This document shows, piece after piece, positions 1 to 13,500 of a stretch of DNA of 64,000 nucleotides. Numbering within the stretch: position 1 is the stretch's first letter; each line of letters begins with the position of its first letter. The position numbers and the translations under genes were made by a program. The notes beneath the pieces were generated by a model, which saw only the letters and a program-made list of their open reading frames with translations, made no database searches and had not been told where the DNA came from. Source of the stretch: Bos javanicus (Eukaryota; Chordata; Mammalia; Artiodactyla; Bovidae). The DNA is taken from contig NC_083880.1 in NCBI RefSeq assembly GCF_032452875.1, forward strand, positions 62,260,829-62,324,828. Direction: 5' to 3'.

Positions 1-99
1 CTCAATCTAGCTGTAAGCGATGACAGTTGTCACTGTAGCACAGAGCTGGTTGTTTCATGAGGAGCACGGAGCAGGGTGAGAGCATGACCCCAGATTGCT

Positions 100-260
100 G
101 GGAATGGCTCGGTGCCACCACTCACCAGCTATGTGACCTTGGGCTCACAGCCCACCTCTTTGTGTCACAGTTTCCTCATGCCCTGCCCCCCAGCCCCCAC
201 CCCCCACCCCCTGCCACCATCAGCCAGTCAGTGTGAATAAACTCAGATGATACTGGTACT
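100..260 (+). repeat. MIR SINE remnant
   Basis: Contains the MIR-like series TATGTGACCTTGGGC ... CAGTTTCCTCATGC, diverged and interrupted by a C-rich run. Confidence 0.5.
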
Positions 261-644
261 CAGTCATCATCATCACATCCCCCAGGGCTGAAGGAAACAC
301 TCAGGGAACAAACATCTGCTTCACGTAAGGACTCAGTCATGGAGGGATCAGGCTTAGCCCTGTACTCCCTGAGCTCACGGCCAGGGTGGTAATGAGGAAG
401 GTCAGGGGGCAGCAGAACCAGGCAGGGTGGTGTGCCACCTCCTTAGAGAGTCTCTGGGAAAAGGCTTCCCTGTGGAGGAACCAGGCAGCACAAAGGCCTT
501 GAGGTGACATGGTGGCTGCAGCAGAGAATGAAAGGGACAGTGGTGGGAGGTGAGGTCCTAGAGAAGAGCCTTCAGGCCTAGGTGAGAGTTCCACCTCGGC
601 CTGAAGTGCTTTTTTAAGTGCTTTTTAGAAGCACTTAAATAAAT

Positions 645-790
645 GTTTCTATTTATTTTTTTTGGCTGCAGTGTGTCTTAGCTGTGGCACTGGGTATCTT
701 TACTTGCGGTATGTGGGATCTAGTTCCCTGACCAGTGATCAAATCGAGGCCCCCTGCACTGGGAGCTGGACCAGCAGGGAGCACCCCATA
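645..790 (-). repeat. CHR-type tRNA SINE, truncated, antisense
   Basis: Reads TTTTTTTTGGCTGCAG ... TATGTGGGATCTAGTTCCC ... GACCAGTGATC, the antisense form of the cetartiodactyl CHR family. Confidence 0.7.
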
Positions 791-1411
791 GAGTGCGCTT
801 TTTAAAGACCGTGATTATTTTTTAAAAACCTAGACAGGAGTAATTGACCCATCTGCAGACAGATTTCCTTGTAGCCACAAAACCCAGCAGGGGAAAAGGA
901 TTTGGTTCTTGTCCTTCTGTTCCTTGCTCCTCTCCCCTTTCCATCTTTCTCTCCAGCCCAACGTCGCATTTTAATTGCCTCTAAAAGATGCACATCTCTT
1001 GTCCCTCTATAGCTTTGGATTTATTTATGTCTCTTTGTTGCCATTGTTGAAGTTTTTCTCCTTTCCTATTTATTTATTTATGAGTTTTCATCAGTTTTCT
1101 TTGTCTCAGTGCCTGGTCTGTCTTATTTGCTCAGAAGTGGGATCTGATCTTGGATCTGATCTTTTTTAGCACCCGTCCCCCTCGCTGCCCTGGGGCCACC
1201 ACAGTGCTCTCATGCAGCACGTGTGGGGCCAGGATTTGTGGGTGATTGAATGTTGAACAGATAAGATGGAAAAGATGACCCAGCAGCGTGACCCTCTGTG
1301 TGCCCAACCCCCCGCCCCCCAACACCCAGAAGTCCAGGAACACTGTGGCTGGTGATGGGGCCAGGGGACTTGCAATGAAGAGGATGGTGTTCTCCCTTCT
1401 CTTTCTTGAAG

Positions 1412-1530
1412 CCCTGGACATGAAAACTTTCATTAAGGCTGTGAAGAAGATTCTGAGCAATATGTCAGAAGAGATGCTGGAGGCGCTGTTTTTGAAGGTG
1501 GACTTGAACTGTAACGGCTTCATCACCTGG
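1412..1530 (+). CDS. EFCAB8: EFCAB8 exon a: EF-hand helix and most of the calcium loop
   Basis: Acceptor after a pyrimidine tract ending TTCTTGAAG, donor GTGAGG at 1531. It encodes residues 1-39 (LDMKTFIK... to ...NGFITW). The last ten residues, DLNCNGFITW, are positions 1-10 of an EF-hand loop with ligands D1, N3 and N5, G6 and I8. The exon starts with two bases of a split codon, so at least one more exon lies upstream. Confidence 0.85.
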
Positions 1531-4500
1531 GTGAGGAGGGCGCCCCTGCTGCCTCAGAGAGCTGGGGGAGGCTGGGAGGCATGGGCCGTGGCTGGTCAGA
1601 GGGGCACAAGGAGGGCTGAGGATCTGGGGGGCAGATTCTGGGGGACTTTCTGGGTAGAGGGAACACTTGGAGTCTTCAAGGGGGCCCTGTTGAGACTCCT
1701 GAGAGCTGGACTCGTTGCAGCTTGTTCCCCTCGGGGGGACAGGAGAGTGTGTAACAAAGGCTGGTGACCCCTGCATGAGGCCGGCTATGCCCCCAGTGGT
1801 GAGCAGCAGAGGCCTCCAGCTGTCATGTAACGCTCCTGCACACCGGCCTCCCATTTGGCTAAGGGGGTTCCCGCCAGTGCCACAACCATCTCCTGGCCCT
1901 TGATGCTCACTCATTTAACAGTGCCTATTAAATCACAAAATGTCAGAGTTTTAGAGCATATTTATAATAACGCTACTTCCTGCCCCAATTTTAAATGTTC
2001 TACAATGAGCATATACAACATTTAACAATGCAGAACACAGTAAAGTACAGAAAAAATCAGTCTGATGTATTGATGTAGCCATGCTGACAACGCCAGCTGG
2101 CATTTGTAGCCGATATAGACCTAAGCAGTCTAAATATCACTATACTCAAACCTCGCAGGAACCCTACGGGGTAGGTGCTGGTAACGTACCTCTATTTGAC
2201 AGACTGGGAAACTGAGGCAAGAGAAGAATAAACTGGCCCGAGCTTACAGAGTTACTTTAGCTGAGTCAGTCTTCAGACCTAGGGATTTTCCTCCAAGAGT
2301 CCATGTGTAGTCAGCTCTGTCACACCTCCCCCCAAGCATGGATGTGCATTCTGTTTTTATATGCGGTTTTTGCTTTCATTTCTTTTTTTAAATTTACTTT
2401 TAATTGGAAGATAATTGCTTTTCAACGTTGTGTTGGTTTCTGCCACACAACAATGTGGATCAGTCATGAGTATACATATGTCCCTTCCTTCTTGAACCTC
2501 CACTGCCCATTTCTCTTAACATTCTATAACAAACATGTTTCTAGCACTCTGTCATCTACACCATGATCTTTCTTCAAAGCTCCCTGTCTCTTGTTACGGC
2601 TTCACCTGGTGGTCCGCTCTGGCCTTGGCCGTATTTTCATGAGGCTGCTCAATAGAGCCTAGAGGTGCCCTTGTGGCTTACGGGTGCTTCTCTATTGACT
2701 TGATATATGAGCTGGGGCAACGCATCTCTACTTATGTGGGCCTCAGTCTTATTATCTGTACAGTGGGAGGAATGAAGGGACTCTGAGGAGATGCCAGCTG
2801 TGGAGCGAGGTGAGGATCATTTGCTTAAAGAATGAGATAAGGTGGGAGGTACTGTTGTGCCGTCTTCACTTACATGTGCAAATAGGCCCTCTGCACAGTG
2901 TAGATCCAAGAACAGCACCAGTGCTTGGTGGCCTCCCTCCACCAGAGCCTCCAGGGGCTCCCAGAGACCCTTGGAAGGGGCTGGGGAGAAGGGGAAGGCC
3001 CTGGAAGCCGGTGCTTGGTTTGGCCGACACCCACCTGCTGGCGCTTCTTCCCGAGGCAGCAGGAGTACGTGGACTACGTGATGCGCGAGTTCCAGGGGAA
3101 GGAGAAAATGATGAGGGGCCAGTACCGCCTACGCTTCCACCTTCCCATGAGGATCATCCCTCTGTAAGGAGCCTCTCCCTGGGCTGAAGGGTGTGTCTGG
3201 ACAAGGCTGGGGCCGGCCTGCACCCGCGCCCCTTCCTGAGCCCCCTCTCCATCTCTAAGCACTAGAGTTGTGGCTGGATACACTTTTATTTTGCAGTTTT
3301 CATCACAAGCCCACTCTACTTGCCTTCCGTGGGCCGTTTTTCCCTTAAAAGAACATCTATTCCCTATCTTGTCTGGCCCGTCCCTCATGAGGGAGCTGAC
3401 TCGCTATTTCACGGGTTAAACTTCTGACTCTGGGGTCCCCACGTCACCCCAGCATCATTCGTGGGTCTCTTTCCTTTCTGCCCACCATTGTTAGTGGTGA
3501 CAGTCCCCTGCGGGAGAGGCAGAGTCCGCATCTCAAGGAGTGAGCTTCTCGGGGTACCGGTGTGGGAAGCTTGTCTGTCCTCTGGGCATTTTTCCGCTTT
3601 GGCCTGGGCTCCCCTCTTATCACCTTCCACAGGAATCATGGGTGTGAGATCGTGAAAGTGGAGTTCTTAGTCCAGCGGCTCAAGAAGATTGGCCATTTCC
3701 TGACTGTCACCAAGGACGGCATCCTGCAGTTCTGGTCAGAATCCTTCATGCTGACCAGCTCCTTCAGGGTGAGCGGGGCCCACACGGGTGGTTGAAGAGC
3801 CTCTGCCTTCACGCCCAGCAGGCTCCTCCTCTGGGCCTGTGGGCTAGGCATCCGTGCTTGCTCTTGGGGGCAGGTCTGGCTTTCCTGTGGGGCCATGAGC
3901 CTCACGCTTCTCTTCTGAGACTAGGATTCCACCTGGATGTCCACTGCACTTGTATGCCCAACAGACACCCTAAACCCACTTGGTCCAAATTGACTGTAAT
4001 TGTAGCCTACCTTGTCCACCAAACTTCCTTGTCCTGTGCCCCCCAAGGCAGTGAATGGCATCACCATCCACCAAGGTTCTTGTGATCAACCTCCTGTCCC
4101 TGTCCCACCCGCTCCACCACCAAGTCCTGCTGGTTCAAATCTTCTGCTTGGACCAGGGAGGAAGTCACAGTGACTATGAACATGGGCCTTGGAGCCCAAC
4201 TGCCAGGCATAGATGCTGCCTGACTGCAGCATCTCTCAGCTGTGTGACCCCGGAAGTGACTACAGCGCCCTCTGTGTAGCAGTTTCCCCATCTGTCAAGT
4301 AAGCTTAGTAATAGTACCCCCTACACACAGGGCTGCCAGGAGAATTTCATGACATAACCCATGCCTGGTGCTTGGAGTAGAGCAAGGTACACAGTAAGCA
4401 CCTGACCAACATAAGCTGACATTGTCATCATCACAGTCGTCTGAGCCGTCGGCTCCCAGCCCAGTGCGGTGAATGATAAAACGCTCAGGAACACCCGCTG

Positions 4501-7500
4501 TGGACTTGGCATTGCCAGGCCAGTCCAGCCTCCTCCAGCAGATGAGGAAGGCTGCTCTTCAGGGGAGGCTGAGTGAGCATGCTGTGTGCCTGCAGAGCGT
4601 TTCCTAGTTGCATCAGGGGTCACGTCATCCTTTGGGCTGGGAGGATTCTGGGGCATCCCCCATCCCCGGTGGCTGATGGAGGGACCTGAGGCCTGGAGTT
4701 CCAGGAACTCGCTCAGCTGCTCCTGGTAATTTGTCCCTGTGTTCCTGAGGCTGGGGTTTCTGGCACATTCCACCCTCTTTTTCTCTTGTGTGCTTATTGG
4801 GGGAACACATTATAGCCTGAGATTCTGCTTGTGGCTCCTACTTGGTCACCTCGGCGCTCCCAAGGGCCATAGCCTGGGAGGGCCAAAGAGGACAGAGGGA
4901 GGTTCCTGTAGAGGGCCGCAGATGTGGGCCTCCTTCCCTGAGGGGCTGCTTGGGCAAGTGGATGTTGGCAAGAGTGAGCCGCCAAGCACCGGCCTCACAC
5001 ACTCACTGTAGGTCCACAGTCGTCCAGACTGAAAGCCCCAGAGTCTGGGCTTCACTTACCAGCTGTGCAAGCTTGGGCAAGTCTCTGAGACTTCCCAGGG
5101 GTCCATTTCTAGTCTGAACACCAGCATGTGTGTGTGTGTGGTGGGGGCGGTAGAGGGGGTGATGGGCGTTACCATCACCTCCATTGTGTGTGGGTGAGAC
5201 CCTAGCCTGGTGCCAGAGAGGGGCTTCTGGGGCCCTGGTCCAGTGTCCTCACCACCTCTGCTGTCAGTGCAGGCCCCTGCTCTTGGTGCTCTGGGTTCTG
5301 ATGGGACAGTTCAGAGCCTGCGTGGCATTATTCAGGGAGTAAAATGCAAGTTCCTCCTCTTCCCTGGACAGTGCAGCTCATTTCTGCTGACCCATCTTTG
5401 CACGAGTGTCCCCCGCCGGGAATGCCAGCTCAGGTTCTGTCTGTGTAAGAGTTGTGCGAGGCTGGCACCAGGGCGGGAGGCACCCCTGCCTGGCCCAGCT
5501 CCCCCTGATGCCAGGCAGCACTCAGATGCTTTATCTGTCATGGTTCCATTCATTCCTCACAACCTGACAGGTCGGTTTCTCATTAATAAGCCAGGTGACA
5601 CTGGCAGATGGTAAACAAGATTCAGGCAAAACAAACAGAATGAATACCAATGTTAGGTGTCAATTATATCTCAGTAAAAATCGGAGAAAAAAGATTCAGG
5701 CATAGAGGGGCAGGTGTGGAAAAGTCAGTTTCCCTGTCTCTCTCCGACTCTAATTCTGTTCACTGGAGGCAACTGCTGTGACCAGTTTGGGGGTGCTCCT
5801 CCATGGACAGCCTGTACACACACCCCACCTTTCTTTCTAAATACACAAATGGTAGCACATTAGAATGCTGCTTTTCACCTCACTTTTTCACTTAATAATA
5901 GATCTTGGTAACTATTCTGCCTTGTATGTACACAGCTCCCTCGCTCCTAATGTCTGGGCAGCAGTTGGTGTGTGGGTTTATGTAGGGCATCCTTTCCAGG
6001 CAACGTCTGGTCTGTTGCTATCATAGCTGGGCAGCAGTGCCCGTTCCTGCTTACGCTTCTCTGTGAATACCTGCAAACACATCCTTAGATGCCTCTTGGA
6101 AATGGATCCCAGGATCACAAACTGCACAATTAAAACTTGGATGAGCTTGTCAAACTGCTCTAAAAAGGGGTTGTGAGGCTAAGTGTTCTGTAAGCCCAAT
6201 TTGTGTTTTTGTTGTTGTTCAGTGCTCAGTCATGTCCGACTCTTTGTGACCCTATGGACTGCAGCATGCCAGGCTTCTCTGTCCTTCACTATCTCCCTGA
6301 GTTTGCTCAGACTCATGTTCACTGAGTCGGTGATGCCATCCAACCATCTCATCCTCTGTTATCCCCTTCTCCTCCTGCCTTCAGTCTCTCCCAGCATCAG
6401 GGTCTTTTCCAACAAGTTGGCTCTTTACATCAGATGGCCAAAGTATTGGAGCTTTAGATTCAGCATCAGTCATACCAATAAATGCTGCTGCTGCTGCTGC
6501 TAAGTCGCTTCAGTTGTGTCCAACTCTGTGCGACCCCATAGACAGCAGCCCACCAGGCTCCCCCATATTCAGGGTTAATTTCTTTTAGGATGACTGATTG
6601 GATCTCCTTGTAGTTCAAGGGACTCTCAGGAGTCTTCTCCAACACCACAGTTCAAAAGCATCAATTCTTCGGCACTCAACCTTCTTTATGGGCCAACTCT
6701 CACATCCATACATGACTACTGGAAAAACCATAGCTTTGACTAGACGGACCTTTGTCGGCGCAGTGATGTCTCTGCTTTTTAATACACTACCTAGGTTTGT
6801 CATAGCTTTTCTTCCAAGGAGCAAGCATTTTACAGACATGGAAATTGGTTTTTAAATTGGAAGCTTATCCAAGGCCCACTATTGTACTTTGTGGTAAGGC
6901 TGGGCTCCTTACCAGGTCTGTGCCTGGCTCTGGGGCCTCGGGGGACAGGAGAGGGTTTGTGGGGACCCTGTGCTCCTGTGCTCTCCCGGGCGAGCCGCCC
7001 CGGACCAGGTGTCCTCTGTCCCCCTCTGGCAGCTTTACCAGATCCAGCCGTCCCACAGCCAGCAGATGTGGGTCATCGACATGGTGTGTCTGCACAACAT
7101 GAACCTGGTGGCCGTGGCGTCCACAGACCAGAAGATAGGTGAGTTCCCGCCACCCCACAGGCCCGCCCCCGGCCGCTGGCAGCCATGCATTGGCACTGGG
7201 AGAGATCTGTCGCTCAGCCAACCATGAGCTGGACTGGAGTCCCTGGGAGGATTGCTGGGTGGTGACTAGTGAGGCTGCTCACTGTCACCAGAGATGACCA
7301 CCCCCCGCCTCTGGCCTAGGACACGGGTTTGGGTTCCCATGCGGGCCTACTCCTCTGTCTCTTCCCCAGAGTTCTTTGATATCAGTAGCCACAAATGTGC
7401 CCGGGTCTTCACCTTCACTGATCTGGACAGCTGCGTCCTGACCATGAACTACTGGTGAGTCTCCTGGGAGAGTGCTGCAGGGTCTCGGCAGCAGCCGCAT

Positions 7501-10500
7501 CACTCAATGGGGCTGGGGTCTCCAGAAAACCTCTCTGGAAGTGGCTCTGGAGTGACCCCACCCTCTGCGCCTGTGTCCTCTTTCCCCCAAGCCGCTCCTC
7601 TGTCAGGCCCCTCTTCGCGGTCACTCAGACCGCAGAGTCGTCATCGGCTCCTCTTCCATTCCCTCTCAAACTGGGTCAGCCGTCAAACTGGCCTGTCCTG
7701 CTGTGGCCTAAGGGTTCTGAGCACATCATGGTCCATCGGTAGGGTGACCTGGCAAAGAGCAGCCGAAGGAGCAGGGAGCCATTTATTTTGCTTTTTTAAA
7801 AATGTGTTGATTTCTCTTGGACCTGGTTCCCTGATGGTTTGGATCCGGGTGGATGGACCCATGTTTGTCGGCTGTTGGGGTCCAGGCTGGAAAGCTGTGT
7901 GGGCTCTGCCCTCACTTCTGAGGTGGAGGAGGGCCTCGGGAGCCAGGGAGAGGTGGGCGGTGCTGCCGGACGTGCCCAGCTGCTCCATGGTCTTCTCTGT
8001 CTCCCCGTTTCCAGGTCGGACTACCACAGGGCTGTGTTCTGCTATGGGGACACCAAAGGCAATGTCATCATCTTCACCTCTGACGATGTGACCACCGGGC
8101 TCTTCAACCCCCGAGTCCTCCCCAGGACCTCCAAATGGGGTAGGGAGACGTGGGGAGTTGGAGGAGACGGTCCTGTCTTGGGAGCTCCTCCCCGTCCCAT
8201 CCCTGGGGAGGTGGCACACCAGTGTGCTCAGCTCAGAACCACTATAGGGGTAGGGGATGGGTGACCGCGGGGCAGGGACAGGGCTGAGGAGACGGGCAGT
8301 CCCTCTGAAGGTGGGAAATTGTGCCTGTGAGGGCTGGTTCGGGGGCCGAAACAGGGAGTCTTCAGAACCCTTCTCATCCTAGGGAGAAAAAACCTGTGGC
8401 AGCTGAGTGACCCCTCTGGGCTCTGGGACAAGGGCATGCTTCCTTCATTGTGTGAGCAGAGTTCTGCTCCCCATGGCTGGGAGCTGCCTGTAGGTGGGGA
8501 GTAGGGTGGAGCTGAGGGGCTGCCCTGAAGGTGGGCTCTGCAGGGCCTGGAGGAAAGCCCAGCTCCACAGCATGAATCAGCACGTGACCTTCACCGAGCC
8601 CTTGGGGGCTGAGCACGTCACCTCCTACAGTTTACCTGTGCCAGGAGGGGCTGATGTTGTCACAGTCTGTTAAGGGAGGAGCAGGGGAGGGTAAAGGGGG
8701 TGAAGGCTTGCACAGGCCCCACAGTGACGACTGAGATCCCAGGCAGGCAGTCTGCCCCAGAGCTGGCACCTGAACCTCTTGCTGGGCTGTATCTCAAGCT
8801 GACTAAATGCTGGAGGGTGCTGTTTGGGGATGCTCTGCCAAGCGGCAAGGGATCCCACGGCCTCGGAGCCTGGGGCTGTCCGGGCTTGTCTGAGCTGGAC
8901 CCTGCCCAGGATCGAGGCTTCGACCCGCAGTGGCAGTCCTCCAGGCTGCTCCATGTCCATCTAGAGGAGGCGGAGGCCACTAGGGGCCCCAGCCCCCAGG
9001 AATACTGGCTCCCCTCCATCCAGGATTCCAGAGCGGCCTCTTGGGCTTCCGGAGTTTCTGAGCGGGACTCTCCTCTCTCCAGGGGCTCCCAGGCCTTGGT
9101 GACACCTCCTGCCTAGCTTGTTGGGCAGCATTCACTACCAGCCAGGCAGGAGACGGGTCCTGCCCTGGACGCAGAAGGGGTCTGGCACCCCATGTGCCTG
9201 CCTCATCAGCCTCTACCCCTGGTGCCCACCCTGTCCTGAGCCAGCCCACCCTGGTCACTATGCCACCCTGCAGATTGGCACAGGAGGCTGTGGTGGTCTT
9301 TGAGCTGAGTGGTGGACAGGAAATTGGAAGGGAGGCAGATGAGGCTGGAGTGTTGGATGGGAGTCCTTCCATGTCACATGCTGCCTGAGGGCCGGGGACA
9401 AACAAGAAGGGGCATCCAGCAGTGTGCGGACTTGGGAGGGGCTGGACAGACCAGCTCTGTGTGACCTGGACCCCGTGGCTGAACCTCTCTGTGCCTCGGT
9501 TCCCTTATTCAAATGGGGATGAGCACATTCAGTTCATGGATTTGCTAGAGGTGGAAGGAGAGAAAGTGGGGGCAGGGCTATGCTCACCATGCAGGCTCCA
9601 GACATGCTTGCTTTACGACGCATGCATGCAACTTCTTCTTGGAACTTGTATTTGCCAGACAAGATGGGGCATGTAGTTTGAAGCAGAATGACAAACTCCC
9701 AAATGACTGTTTTCAGAATGAATAAGAGCCCAGGATCTCAGTTCATTCTCCGCTCCTGCAGAGTCCGAGCTCTCTAATGGAGACTCAACAGGGGAGAGTT
9801 GAGTCTCTAAAATCTGGCTCCAGCTCTGCCAGGGGCTGACAGGGGGACTCTGAGCAGCAGTGTTTATTGGCTCAGGTCTGTTTCCTGGGTGCCAAGTTCA
9901 GTGTCTGCACTGAACTTGCCAGGACACAGGGAAGCTTGAGCGAGCATTTGTATGGGAAAGCCTTTTGAGATGCATGGGAGTTGCAAACCAGCCCAAGGGG
10001 TCTTGCTCTTGAGGTCTTGTTTGTCCTGCAAATGGGAAGACCTGGTGACCTGGGCCTTGATTTTCTCCCCTATCAGATAACTGGATCAACGTTTCTACCC
10101 GGAGGCTTCTAAGTGAGAAGTCCCCTATGTATAGAAGTTACCGGCTGAAGGTAAGGGGGCTCTTTCCTTGGCTGTTTCCATGGTAACTAGCTGTACACAT
10201 GTACCACTCAGAAATAAATACAGCAGGTGGATCTGCCCTTGGGTCTGTGGTGTTGGGCACTGGTCCCCGGGGAAGGGGGTGGAGGCACCTGCTGGATCCC
10301 GCCAGCTCTTTCTGCAGAATCCCCAGGCGAGGCTGGTCTCTCTCAACACCTTCCTTGCGGCCCCTCCTGGGTGGCTTCTCACCATTGCCCAATTCCTTTC
10401 TCCATATGGTGCTTTCTGCATTCAGCAACTTAAAGAATCATGAGCTAGAAATACAGTCAGGTCACTCCTTTGCTCAAAATCCCAGTAGCTGTCCTGTTTG

Positions 10501-13500
10501 AACAAAGTCTCAAGTGCACCCCATGACCATCAGGACGGGAAGGTCTCTGGCCCCTGGCTTGTTTCTGGTCTTGCTTTCTACCTTGCTTCTCCTCACTCTG
10601 ACACAGAAATGCCAGCAAACTGCTGTTCTCTGAGTGCGAAGCCCGTGGCACTGCAGGGCCTTGGCACGTGCCATTCCTTTAGGCTACTGTGTTCTCCCCC
10701 CACTTACTGTACGCACCCCTCTGTTTGCTTTGGGTCCTAAGCAGCCAGCCTAGCACAGCCCTGCTTGCCATCCACCTCTGCCTTCATCCCTGCACTGCAG
10801 TGCTGATAGCAGTGGTCCCCAACCCGGCATAAGGGAATGGTTTCATAGAAGACAGTTTTTCCATTGACTGGGGTAGGGGATGGTGTCAGGGTGATTGAAG
10901 TGCATTTCATTTATTGTGCACCTTATTTCTATTATTATTACATCAGTTCCACCTCAGATCATCAGGCATTAGGTCCTGGAGGTCGGGTACCCCCTGGCAT
11001 ATAGGACTGTGGCTCCTGTCACAATGACTGTTTTTCTCCCATGCCTCTGAGCTGTTCTCTGACATGAGCTGGCTTTCCTACAATTCAGCTCAATCCTAAC
11101 ACTGTCTACCCAAAGATAGCCTCAGACCCTGCGGGTTAAGGGTCCCACATGACTGCCCTCCACTTCCGATGCCACGTGACTGCCCTCCACTTCCGATGCC
11201 AAGTGCAAGTTCAGGCTGTCACCTGTGATTCTGACCCACCAGCATAAGTGAGGTTCCCATGACTGCCCTCCTTGGGTTCGATTAATTTGCCAGAGTAGCT
11301 CATAGAACTTCGAGAAACGTTTTACTTCACTAGATCACCGTTGTTTTTGTTTTAAATAAAAAGATGTAATTTAGGAACAGCCAGGTGGCAGAGATGCAGA
11401 AGGCACGGCAGAAGTGGGGGTGGAGCTCCCATCCCTGTCTGGGTCCCCACTCTCCCTGTACGCGTTCTCCAGCCCAGAAGCTTTCTGAATCCCATCCTTT
11501 TGGGTTTCTATGGCGGCTTCGTTACGCAGGCATGACTGCTCGCTTCGTCAGCCACTGGTAATCAAATCATCCTCCAGCCTTGACCGTGACAGGCACTTGG
11601 TGAAACAGCGCATGTGAGACCCAGCTCAGTGCCTGACGACCCCTCCAGTCACCTTGTCCATTCTTGTCCTGGAGAGGAAAATCTCCTGACTGGAAGGCCA
11701 AGCATAGGGCCAGACCTCAGAGTGCATCCAGCCAGGCCATGCCCTTGGCCTGTGGGTTGCAGCCTTTTTTCCACCCAAGTTGCACCAGATAACATCCTCG
11801 TGTTCTGCATACCTCATCCTGACAAACACAAGGCGGGTGTGGGGGAGCGCTGGCTCCCTGTTGACTAGGGATGAGGGTGGATGACAGGGACTGTGGACTA
11901 GGCAGACTTGGACCCATCCTGCCTCCCACCTTGGGATGGGGCCACAGAGAATGGTATTAGTATGCACTTGACCTAGCCTGTCCTCTGATCTATAAATAAG
12001 AGTTCACGTGACAGGAGATTTCAGTGCTTCTCACCTGTTCCATTGACAACTGGTGGCCATACTGTCCTGGTCGCATTACCTGGGCTAGAACTGCGGGGCC
12101 GGAGCACTTTGCCAGAGCCTTGATCACTAGCACTAGACTCAGGATCTCCTGGCCCTTCCAGCCCCTGATCTCTGCCACTTTCTGGGAGCTGGGCCTGGAC
12201 GAGGTGGGGCTGGGCCTGGACGACTGTGCTTGAGTTGGGTCTTCCACCACCATCGCTCTCTTTCCAGGCTCTCCACCTCAACTGGTGTCAACAGGTCAAG
12301 TTCATCCCCCAGCTGAACCTGGTGGCCTCCTGTTCAGCCATTGACAAGTCCTCTCTGGTGCTGACAGTGTTGCCATCCAAAGTCCCAGACAGCCTCAAGT
12401 AAGGGGCACCCATCTCCAGGTGGAGGTGGTGGGTCTGGAGAGGGTGGGTGGTGACACTGACTCTGGGATGCCAGCTTCAGTTCAGCCACACGTGGCCGTC
12501 CCTGCTGAGAGGTGGCCTGCCTCCAGGACAGTGGCATCTCCTGTGGGCAGTACAGAGGCCTGTGGATCAGGCTGGGTACAAAGAATCACTGTATGTCCTA
12601 AGAGCCAACAGTGGGCTGTGGTGGCTGGAATATGGGCTCTGGAGTCTGTTTTTCATTTTTTAAATTTGAGATTGTCAGTTTTGAAAATTGACATATAATA
12701 TTATATTAAGTTTCAGGTGTGCAATAGAATGATTTGATACTCATATATAATTTGTGAGGGCTTCCCTGGTGGCTCAGTCAGTAAAGAATCCACCTGCAAT
12801 GTGGGAGACCTGGGTTCGACTCCTGGGTTGGGAAGATCCCCTGGAGGAGGGCATGGCAACCCACTCCAGTACTCTTGCCTGGAGAATCCCATGGACAGAG
12901 GAGCCTGGCGGGCAACGCTCCATGGGGTCCCAAAGAATCGCACATGACTGAGTGACTAAACACATGTATTGTGAAATGATTATAGTAAGTCTAGTTAACA
13001 TCTATCACCACACACAGTTACACGTTCCTTTTTTCCTTTCCTGCGATGAGAACTTTTATGGAGTCTGGTTTTAATCATTCTGGCATTGCCACCAGCAGCA
13101 AAAATGTAAGGTCTCTTTTATCCACCAATCTATACACAAAATTCAGCACAAAGGCTGGCACGTAGTATGATACAGTCAGAAAAACGTTTTCTGAGTGAAG
13201 GGATGAATGTGGGTTGCTTTACTTCTGTGAACCTCAGTTTCCTCCTGTTCCCAAAGGGGACGATAATAGCCCTTCACTTACCTCAAGGCTTATGTGAGCG
13301 AGCACCGCATGTGGTCTGTGTTCAGTAGTTGGCCACACTAATTCTTTGGAGATGGTTCTAATATATTTCCTTCATGTTTAATTCCTTTACCCTGGAGGGA
13401 ATATTTTCTTCTGTTGTCTTTTTTTTTTTTTTGAAAATCAACTGTTAGGAATTCCCTCGTGGTCCAGTGGTTGCTGCTGCTGCTGCTGCTAAGTCGCTTC

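Larger units (their letters stand above)
1..1411. other. Intron of EFCAB8 upstream of the first visible exon
   Basis: No exon is supported here. It holds a probable MIR remnant (about 100-260), a truncated CHR-type SINE (645-790) and otherwise unique sequence. Confidence 0.6.
1531..3059. other. EFCAB8 intron
   Basis: No coding signal. It contains a MIR remnant (2150-2290), an L1 3' end fragment (2385-2530) and a further possible MIR piece near 2690-2790. Confidence 0.7.
3769..7032. other. EFCAB8 intron
   Basis: No exon is supported. It contains MIR (4170-4437) and an antisense BovB with an inserted Bov-A fragment (6211-6838); 4440-6200 is mostly unique. Confidence 0.7.
10151..12267. other. 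EFCAB8 intron
   Basis: No exon is supported. It contains a small DNA-transposon remnant (10810-10998) and a 27-bp tandem duplication (11151-11204). Confidence 0.65.

Noticed and set aside
7507..8091. 194-residue plus-strand frame near EFCAB8 exon f
   Set aside because: It is in a different frame from the WD40 exon 8015-8139 and has no domain.
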